Shown in pieces: positions 58,984-64,000 of a stretch of DNA of 64,000 bases (the first letter of the stretch is position 1; each line of letters opens with the position of its first letter). The notes under the pieces are model-generated. The model did no database searches. It had not been told where the DNA came from and saw only the letters and a list, made by a program, of their open reading frames with translations. The translations under genes were made by a program, and so were the position numbers. Origin of the DNA: Methylibium sp965279545 (GTDB taxonomy: Bacteria > Pseudomonadota > Gammaproteobacteria > Burkholderiales > Burkholderiaceae_C); assembly GCF_965279545.1 (NCBI RefSeq), contig NZ_OZ257250.1, forward strand, positions 2,046,001 through 2,110,000, given 5' to 3'.

Positions 58984-59463
58984 ATGAAAGGCGACGCCAA
59001 AGTCATCGAATACCTGAACGCGCAGCTCAAGAACGAGCTCACGGCGATCAACCAGTACTTCATGCACTACCGGCTGATGAAGCACTGGGGATTCGACAAG
59101 CTCGCGAAGAAGGAGTACGAGGAATCGATCGGCGAGATGAAGCATGCCGACCGGCTGATGGACCGCATCCTCATGCTCGACGGGCTGCCCAACCTGCAGG
59201 ATCTGGGCAAGCTGCTCATCGGCGAGGACGTCGTCGAGGCCCTGCGCAGCGATCTGCGGCTCGAGCAGGCAGCGCAGCTCACCATCAAGGACGGCATCGC
59301 CCACTGCGAGACGGTGCGCGACTACGTTTCGCGCGATGTGCTGCAAGCCATCCTCGACGACACCGAGGAACACATCGATTTCCTCGAGACGCAACTCGGG
59401 CTGGTCGACCAGGTCGGCCCGCAGAACTATCTGCAGTCGCAGATGGGCGAAGTCAGCTCCTGA
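58984..59463 (+). CDS. bfr: Bacterioferritin
   Basis: 159 residues (E. coli 158). Four-helix ferritin fold with ferroxidase ligands Glu18, Glu51, His54 and later Glu residues in the third and fourth helices; Met52 in GEMKHADRLM is the inter-subunit haem ligand, so this is a haem-binding bacterioferritin rather than plain ferritin. It stores iron in a 24-mer. It is upstream of bfd and a hemP-like gene in the same direction. Confidence 0.97.
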   Translation: MKGDAKVIEYLNAQLKNELTAINQYFMHYRLMKHWGFDKLAKKEYEESIGEMKHADRLMDRILMLDGLPNLQDLGKLLIGEDVVEALRSDLRLEQAAQLTIKDGIAHCETVRDYVSRDVLQAILDDTEEHIDFLETQLGLVDQVGPQNYLQSQMGEVSS

Positions 59464-59587
59464 GCACCCAGGACTTGGCCCGCCAAGTCCGCCCCGAGGG
59501 GTTAAGGAAATCTCGGCGCGGCCCTTCCCTTCGTTTCCTTGAAAGGTTCCGGCGGCGGCACGACAAGCCCCTGGATTCGAAATGGGC

Positions 59588-59616
59588 TTGTAGTACGAAT
59601 CATTCCTATTTATAGT
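59588..59616 (+). promoter_or_regulatory. bfd promoter with Fur-box-like spacer
   Basis: TTGTAG (59588) and TATAGT (59611) are separated by exactly 17 bp. The spacer GAATCATTCCTATT, read on the other strand as AATAGGAATGATTC, resembles half of a Fur site, and AT content is far above the surroundings. Repression by Fur-iron would fit a gene needed when iron is released from bacterioferritin. Confidence 0.55.
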
Positions 59617-59647
59617 GATGGCATCCTGGTTTCAGAGTTGCCGCACC

Positions 59648-59869
59648 ATGATCGTCTGTGTCTGCCACCGCATCTCTCATCGCGAGATCGAGCGCCACGC
59701 AAGAGCCTGCGACAGCTTCGACGAGTTGCAGTTGAATACGGGCGTCTCCACCGGCTGCGGCCGCTGCGGAGATTGCGCCCGTTCCGTGTTCGATGAAGCG
59801 CGCGAACAGTCCGCCTGCGGCTTGCTCGCGCGCATCCATGTGTCGCGCCCGGCTGCGGCACTGGCCTGA
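59648..59869 (+). CDS. bfd: Bacterioferritin-associated [2Fe-2S] ferredoxin
   Basis: 73 residues. Four cysteines place the cluster: CVC near residues 4-6 and CGRC/C in STGCGRCGDC near 36-42, the BFD-like [2Fe-2S] fold. It reduces the bacterioferritin core so that iron can be released. ATG 59648 gives MIVCVCHRIS, the conserved start; ATG codons upstream would lie in the promoter region. Confidence 0.93.
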   Translation: MIVCVCHRISHREIERHARACDSFDELQLNTGVSTGCGRCGDCARSVFDEAREQSACGLLARIHVSRPAAALA

Positions 59870-59873
59870 ATAC

Positions 59874-59942
59874 CATGTGGTGGCTGGCCAGCCTGTCCGT
59901 CGTGGTCCTGGGCGCTTGGTGGGCGCTGCGTTCGCCACGCTG
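59874..59942 (+). CDS. 22-residue hydrophobic membrane peptide, uncharacterised
   Basis: ATG 59874 starts 4 bp after the bfd stop and encodes a Trp-rich hydrophobic helix with a basic end (MWWLASLSVVVL, then GAWWALRSPR). It is too short for routine gene calling. Its position, tightly between bfd and hemP with a stop 11 bp before hemP, favours translation in the same operon. No family is recognised. It could be a single-pass membrane peptide or a spurious frame. Confidence 0.35.
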
Positions 59943-59953
59943 AGGAGCACTCC

Positions 59954-60169
59954 GTGGACGCCGTCAGCCCGTCTGTCGACCCTTCCCCGCTGGCGCACCC
60001 TGGCGATCGCCTCTCGTCGGTCTCCTGCGTTGCCGGCACTGCCGAGCCCGCCCCCCAGGTGCACAGTGCCGCGCTGCTGCAGGGCCGCAGCGTCGTTCAC
60101 ATCGAGCACAACGGCGCGCTCTACCAGTTGCGCAGCACCCGGCTCGGCAAGTTGATCCTGACAAAGTAG
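59954..60169 (+). CDS. hemP: Hemin uptake protein HemP-like
   Basis: 71 residues. The C-terminal half carries the HemP hallmark: ALLQGRSVVHIEHNGALYQL followed by LRSTRLGKLILTK. The N-terminal ~35 residues are Pro/Ser/Val-rich and variable in the family. HemP/HmuP proteins are small regulators or accessory factors of haem uptake in Betaproteobacteria and Rhizobia. GTG 59954, preceded by GAGGAG, follows bfd and the small peptide in the same direction, an iron-related operon. Confidence 0.85.
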   Translation: MDAVSPSVDPSPLAHPGDRLSSVSCVAGTAEPAPQVHSAALLQGRSVVHIEHNGALYQLRSTRLGKLILTK

Positions 60170-60184
60170 TGACGCGCACTGCTG

Positions 60185-60210
60185 GGTCCGTGGCGCGCAG
60201 CGCCCGGACC
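60185..60210. terminator. Symmetric hairpin between hemP and the GlcG/HbpS gene
   Basis: GGTCCG-T-GGCGC / GCGCC-CGGACC with a 3-nt loop and one bulge. Positioned between two convergent genes it can serve both directions, although neither side has a clear T run. Confidence 0.5.
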
Positions 60211-60227
60211 AGAGTACGTTACGGCGA

Positions 60228-60632
60228 TCAGCCGAGTGCCGCGATACCCGCACGGGCGATCTGCGCGTCTTCATTCGACTTGACGCCGCTGACACCGACC
60301 GCGCCGACGCATTGACCCTGCACCAGGATCGGAACCCCTCCCTCGAGCATGCCGGCAATGGTCGGCGCACTGAGGAAGGACGTGCGTCCCTGGTTGATGA
60401 CCTCCTCGTAGACCCGGCTTTCGCGGCGCCCCAGGGCCGCGGTGTGGGCCTTCGCCGGCGCGATGTGGGCGGACACCGGTGCCGCGCCGTCGAGGCGCTG
60501 CAACCACAGCAGGTGGCCCCCGTCGTCCACGACCGCGATCGTGACCGCCCATTGGTTGGCCAAAGCCTCGGCCTCGGCGGCCGCAGCGATGCGCTTGATG
60601 TCGTCGAGGGCCAGGACGGGCTTGGTCTGCAT
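60228..60632 (-). CDS. GlcG/HbpS-family (DUF336) haem-degrading or haem-binding protein
   Basis: 134 residues, the whole HbpS-like domain: AEAEALANQWAVTIAVVDDG, GHLLWLQRLDGA, HTAALGRRES, and GGVPILVQGQCVGAVGVSG. Members bind haem (HbpS) or are encoded with glycolate genes (GlcG). The neighbourhood of bfr, bfd and hemP favours a haem-related role, but only by context. It is convergent with hemP, and GGAG lies upstream of ATG 60632. Confidence 0.85.
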   Translation of the reverse strand: MQTKPVLALDDIKRIAAAAEAEALANQWAVTIAVVDDGGHLLWLQRLDGAAPVSAHIAPAKAHTAALGRRESRVYEEVINQGRTSFLSAPTIAGMLEGGVPILVQGQCVGAVGVSGVKSNEDAQIARAGIAALG

Positions 60633-60816
60633 GGAAATCTCCGGGTTTGGGTAAACCCGACTCTAAGGCGGGCCGCGGCAACCAGCCAAGAGCCGGCACC
60701 CAATTCCTCGCGTTGCGCCGAGCCCTCTGCGACGACACCGAGCGGCATCCGGTCGACGGAACTAGAATGGCGCCGTCAGCTCCAAGCAAGCCTATTCTTC
60801 TCCAAGGAGGTTCTCG

Positions 60817-61512
60817 ATGAACGACACCCTGCAAACCGTCTACCCCGGCTCCGCTGCCGTCGGCGGTGAGCGCAACCGCGTCCTGCGCAACACCTACTGG
60901 CTGCTCGCGCTGTCGCTGGTGCCTACCGTCATGGGCGCCTGGGTGGGTGTCGCGACCGGCTTCCGCTTCTTCGCCGGCAGCCCCTTTATCGGCTTCCTGC
61001 TGTTCATGGGCATCGCCTTCGGCTTTTTCTTCGCGATCGAGAAGTTCAAGAATTCCGGTGTCGGCGTCGCGCTGCTGCTCGGCTTCACTTTCTTCATGGG
61101 CCTGATGCTGTCGCGCCTGATCGGTGGCGTGCTCGGCAGCTACGGCAACGGCGCCACATTGATCGGCATGGCCTTTGGCGGCACCGCCCTGGTGTTCTTC
61201 GGCATGGCCTCGCTCGCGACCACGATCAAGCGCGACGTGTCCGGCCTGGGCAAGTGGCTGATGGTCGGCGTGATCGGCCTGATCGTTGCGAGCGTCGCCA
61301 ACATCTGGCTGCAGATGCCGGCGTTGTTCCTGACGGTCTCGGTGCTGGCGATCGTGATCTTCTCGGCCTTCATGCTCTACGACATCAAGCGCGTGATCGA
61401 CGGCGGAGAAACGAACTACGTGAGCGCCACGCTGGCGATCTATCTGGACGTCTACAACGTGTTCCAGAGCCTGCTCAGCCTCCTCGGCATCTTCGGCGGC
61501 GAACGCGAATAA
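60817..61512 (+). CDS. Bax inhibitor-1/YccA-family membrane protein
   Basis: 231 residues with seven predicted membrane helices covering most of the chain; the family features include VLRNTYWLLALSLVPTVMGA at the start and a C-terminal AIYLDVYNVFQSLLSLLGIF. E. coli YccA binds and modulates FtsH; whether this is the case here is unknown, although ftsH lies 9 kb away. A strong ribosome binding site AAGGAGG precedes ATG 60817, and an intrinsic terminator follows the gene. Confidence 0.92.
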   Translation: MNDTLQTVYPGSAAVGGERNRVLRNTYWLLALSLVPTVMGAWVGVATGFRFFAGSPFIGFLLFMGIAFGFFFAIEKFKNSGVGVALLLGFTFFMGLMLSRLIGGVLGSYGNGATLIGMAFGGTALVFFGMASLATTIKRDVSGLGKWLMVGVIGLIVASVANIWLQMPALFLTVSVLAIVIFSAFMLYDIKRVIDGGETNYVSATLAIYLDVYNVFQSLLSLLGIFGGERE

Positions 61513-61531
61513 GGCGCTTCGCTGAATCGAC

Positions 61532-61555
61532 AAGGCCCCGCTCTCGCGGGGCCTT
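61532..61555 (+). terminator. Rho-independent terminator after the BI-1/YccA gene
   Basis: A 10-bp stem AAGGCCCCGC / GCGGGGCCTT with a TCTC loop, followed by GTTCTTTGT. It also stands opposite the end of the convergent rlmD gene, so may work in both directions. Confidence 0.75.
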
Positions 61556-61571
61556 GTTCTTTGTGAGCGGA

Positions 61572-62927
61572 TCAGGTCCGCTCGAAGACCGCAATGCTTT
61601 CCACGTGCGCGGTGTGAGGGAACATGTTCACCGCGCCCGCCTGCACGCAGCGGTAGCCGGCCTGGTGCACCAGCAGGCCGGCATCGCGTGCCAGCGTGGC
61701 GGGATTGCAGCTGACATAGACGATGCGCGCCGGCGGCACCCAGCCCGCCGCCAGCGATGGATCCTGCACGGCATCGACCACCGCCTTGGCCAGTGCGAAC
61801 GCACCTTCGCGCGGCGGGTCGACCAGCCACTTCGCCGCGCTGCCGAAGGCGACCAGATCGGCAGGCGCCAGTTCGAACAGGTTGCGCGCCTCGAAACGCG
61901 CCTTGTGCGCCAGGCCGTTGAGCGCCGCGTTGTCGCGCGAGCGCGCCACCAGCGTCTCGCTGCCCTCGACGCCCAGCACCTCGCACGCCTGAGTCGCGAG
62001 CGGCAGGGTGAAGTTGCCCAGACCGCAGAACCAATCGATCACCCGCTCGTCGCCTCGTGCCGCGAGCAGCCGCAACGCCCGCACGACCAGGGCCCGGTTG
62101 ATGTGATGGTTGACCTGCGTGAAATCGGTCGGCTTGAACGGCATGACCACGCCGTACTCGGGCAGCGTGTAGGCGAGCTGCGGCCCCTGATCGTCGAGCC
62201 GGTGCACCGTGTCAGGCCCCTTGGGCTGCAGCCACCACTGCACGCGATGCTCGGCACCGAACGCTTGCAGGCGTTGCAGGTCCGCCGCGCTCAAGGGCTC
62301 GAGGTGGCGCAGGACCAGCGCCGTCACCAGGCCGTCGGGCGCCTCGCCGATCGCCACCTCGATCTGCGGCAGCCGGTCGCGCCCGTCCATGCCGGCGACG
62401 AGTGCCCGCAGCGGCAGCAGCATCGCGCTCAGGTGCGGCGGCAGGATCTCGCAGCGGCTCATGTCCGCCACATAGCTCGACTTGCGCTCGTGAAAGCCGA
62501 TCAGCACCTTGCCTTTCTTGAGGACATGGCGCACCGACAGGCGCGCCCGGTAGCGGTAGCCCCAGGCCGGCCCCTCGATCGGCCTCAGCATCTGTTCGGC
62601 CTTCACCTTGCCCAGGTGCCAGAGGTTGTCCTCGAGCACGCGCTGCTTCACCGCCACCTGCGCACCGATGTGGAAGTGCTGCATCTTGCAGCCACCGCAG
62701 GTGCCGAAGAACTCGCAGCGCGGCGTCACGCGCTGCGAACTCTCGCGCCGCAGGGCCGTCATCGTGCCCTGCTCCCAGTTGTTCTTGCGCCGGCCGACCG
62801 CCACCAGGACCTGCTCGCCCGGCAAGGCACCCTCGATGAACACCACCTTGCCCTGCGTGTTGTGCGCCACGCCTTGCGCCTCGAGGTCGAGCGACTCGAC
62901 CGTCAACCATTCGTCACTTGCCGTCAT
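61572..62927 (-). CDS. rlmD: 23S rRNA (uracil-1939-C5)-methyltransferase RlmD
   Basis: 451 residues. An N-terminal TRAM domain (residues ~5-60), [4Fe-4S] cysteines 71, 77 and 80 (CEFFGTCGGC) with a fourth in MSRCEIL, SAM-binding motif DWFCGLGNFTLPLA, and the catalytic Cys in IVYVSCNPATLARD near the C-terminus. It makes m5U1939 in 23S rRNA. ATG 62927 is the conserved MTASDEWLTVESL-like start. Convergent with the BI-1 gene. Confidence 0.95.
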   Translation of the reverse strand: MTASDEWLTVESLDLEAQGVAHNTQGKVVFIEGALPGEQVLVAVGRRKNNWEQGTMTALRRESSQRVTPRCEFFGTCGGCKMQHFHIGAQVAVKQRVLEDNLWHLGKVKAEQMLRPIEGPAWGYRYRARLSVRHVLKKGKVLIGFHERKSSYVADMSRCEILPPHLSAMLLPLRALVAGMDGRDRLPQIEVAIGEAPDGLVTALVLRHLEPLSAADLQRLQAFGAEHRVQWWLQPKGPDTVHRLDDQGPQLAYTLPEYGVVMPFKPTDFTQVNHHINRALVVRALRLLAARGDERVIDWFCGLGNFTLPLATQACEVLGVEGSETLVARSRDNAALNGLAHKARFEARNLFELAPADLVAFGSAAKWLVDPPREGAFALAKAVVDAVQDPSLAAGWVPPARIVYVSCNPATLARDAGLLVHQAGYRCVQAGAVNMFPHTAHVESIAVFERT

Positions 62928-62980
62928 GCAGCAGATTATCCGGGGCCCGGCGCACCGGCCTCCTCGCGCAAGCTCGCGTG

Positions 62981-63874
62981 CTACGGCCCAGGGGCACCCG
63001 AAACGCCCGCACCCGGCGCGACAGCGGGCGCCTTGGCCAGCGTCGGATCGCCGTCGAAGCGATCGAAGCCGCTGTAGCAGAGAAAGTGCCGGTTCGTGGC
63101 CCGCCCAAACAGCGCCAGGCCGAGCTGCGTGGCGAGGTCGTGCCCCATCTGCGTGATGCCCGAGCGCGAGACGACGATCGGCACGCCCATCTGAGCCGAC
63201 TTGATGACCATCTCGCTGGTCAGGCGGCCCGTGGTGTAAAAGGCCTTGTCGGCGCCGCTCGTGCCACGCAGCCACATCCAGCCGGCCAGCGTGTCGATGG
63301 CGTTGTGGCGGCCGACGTCCTCCACGAACAGATCGAGCCGCGCCTCGTCTCCCGCGATCGTGAAGAGCGCGCAGCCGTGCACCGAGCCCGCCGACCTGTA
63401 GGTGCTCTCCTGGCGGCGCATCGCTTCGAGCAGCACCACCAGCGCACGCTGACTGATGCGAGCGAGTTCGGGCCCGGGCAATGCCAGCGCGTCGAGTTCG
63501 TCCATCAGGCTGCCGAACACCGTGCCCTGCCCGCAGCCGGTGGTGACCACGCGCTTGGCGGTCTTGCGGTCGAAGTCCTCGATGCCGGCCCGCGTGCGCA
63601 CGGCCGCCGCGTTGACCTCCCAGTCCACCGTGACCGACTCGATATCGTGCACCGAGTCGACCAGTCGCTGGTTGCGCAGGTAGCCGAGCACCAGCAGCTC
63701 GGGTTCGGCGCCGAGCGTCATCAGCGTGACCAGTTCGCGCTTGTCGACGAAGACCGTCAGCGGACGCTCCGCAGGGATCTGGATCGTCTCGCGCTGTCCG
63801 TGCTCGTCGAGCACCTCGATGCCTTCGGTCAACGCCGCACGCGCACGGCTCATTCGGGGCAGCTCGGGGTTCAT
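62981..63874 (-). CDS. fdhD: Formate dehydrogenase accessory sulfurtransferase FdhD
   Basis: 297 residues. Family features are LTVFVDKRELVTLMTLG, the loop TTGCGQGTVFG at 112-122, SVHGCALFT, DVGRHNAIDTL and LTSEMVIKSAQMG. FdhD passes sulfur from IscS to the molybdenum cofactor of formate dehydrogenase. Instead of the CxxC of E. coli FdhD only one Cys (114) is present in the active loop, followed by Gly-Gln-Gly. The C-terminus ends in an Ala/Pro/Gly tail. No formate dehydrogenase gene lies in the window. Confidence 0.9.
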   Translation of the reverse strand: MNPELPRMSRARAALTEGIEVLDEHGQRETIQIPAERPLTVFVDKRELVTLMTLGAEPELLVLGYLRNQRLVDSVHDIESVTVDWEVNAAAVRTRAGIEDFDRKTAKRVVTTGCGQGTVFGSLMDELDALALPGPELARISQRALVVLLEAMRRQESTYRSAGSVHGCALFTIAGDEARLDLFVEDVGRHNAIDTLAGWMWLRGTSGADKAFYTTGRLTSEMVIKSAQMGVPIVVSRSGITQMGHDLATQLGLALFGRATNRHFLCYSGFDRFDGDPTLAKAPAVAPGAGVSGAPGP

Positions 63875-63899
63875 GCGTGCAGTGTGGCGCGAAACGAAC

Positions 63900-63921
63900 G
63901 CGGGCCGCTCCAGCGGCCCGC
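63900..63921 (-). terminator. Hairpin/terminator upstream of fdhD
   Basis: A 10-bp perfect stem GCGGGCCGCT / AGCGGCCCGC followed on the minus strand by GTTCGTTTC. It lies 22 bp after the stop of the partial gene at the right edge and probably ends that transcript. Confidence 0.65.
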
Positions 63922-63942
63922 TCGCGACCGACCGGGACCGGG

Positions 63943-64000
63943 TCACTGGACCGTGATGCGCACCGAGGCGCTCATCGCATCCCCGTAGGACTGGTGGAGG
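63943..64000 (-). CDS. C-terminal end of an unidentified protein
   Basis: Only the last 18 codons are in the window: the frame reads HQSYGDAMSASVRITVQ and stops at TGA. The alternating polar/hydrophobic ending would suit a terminal beta strand, but no family can be assigned from this length. The gene runs leftward toward fdhD. Confidence 0.5.
   Translation of the reverse strand, partial: LHQSYGDAMSASVRITVQ

Overview
The window is a dense, very GC-rich chromosomal segment. It most likely comes from a betaproteobacterium of the order Burkholderiales, in the Rubrivivax/Leptothrix/Methylibium/Piscinibacter neighbourhood. That placement rests on inference from gene content and order: tig-clpP-clpX-lon, carA-carB-greA next to yhbY and rlmE-ftsH-folP-glmM, pstSCAB-phoU-phoB-phoR, hpnCDE, and an AddAB-like helicase/nuclease pair. 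Almost everything is housekeeping or physiology. I saw no insertion sequence, prophage, integrase, CRISPR array or rRNA operon.

Layout. 1-9.1 kb: the tail of a sensor kinase, an MscS-type channel, a histone-deacetylase-like hydrolase, a tightly coupled moxR-DUF58-transglutaminase-mltB operon and a second MscS channel. 9.2-12.9 kb: an acyl-CoA dehydrogenase with its electron acceptor EtfAB. 13-14.7 kb: murI, then a tRNA-Gly/tRNA-Cys/tRNA-Leu(UAA) cluster on the minus strand, in which tRNA-Leu(UAA) is split by a 240-nt group I intron. 14.7-20.9 kb: the proteostasis block lon, clpX, clpP, tig, preceded by tRNA-Leu(UAG). 21-25.4 kb: a two-gene RND efflux system with a TetR-type palindrome upstream. 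25.5-28.8 kb: hpnC-hpnD-hpnE for squalene synthesis, with a 39-bp duplication of the hpnD start. 28.8-34.6 kb: the AddA/AddB-like repair pair. 34.8-37.1 kb: trxA, rho, rpmE2. 37.2-40.2 kb: a GT39/ArnT-like membrane protein and a MATE transporter. 40.1-46.9 kb: the phosphate regulon phoR-phoB-phoU-pstBACS, read right to left. 47.1 kb: a fasciclin lipoprotein whose upstream region carries Pho-box-like repeats. 47.6-58.7 kb: glmM, folP, ftsH, rlmE, yhbY, a DUF4149 protein, greA, carB, carA. 59-60.6 kb: an iron/heme cluster of bfr, bfd, a 22-residue membrane peptide, hemP and a GlcG/HbpS-like protein. 60.8-64 kb: a BI-1/YccA protein, rlmD, fdhD and the end of an unknown gene.

The most notable observation is the group I intron between U34 and A35 of tRNA-Leu(UAA). 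The insertion point is the same as that of the cyanobacterial/plastid tRNA-Leu(UAA) intron, and the core closely resembles that family and the Azoarcus tRNA-Ile intron. Other leads are an 83-bp duplication that creates a 28-codon leader ORF ending on the hpnD start codon, Pho-box-like arrays on both sides of the pstS/fasciclin divergence, and a Fur-box-like element inside the bfd promoter. All function calls come from reading motifs and gene order; no database search was run.
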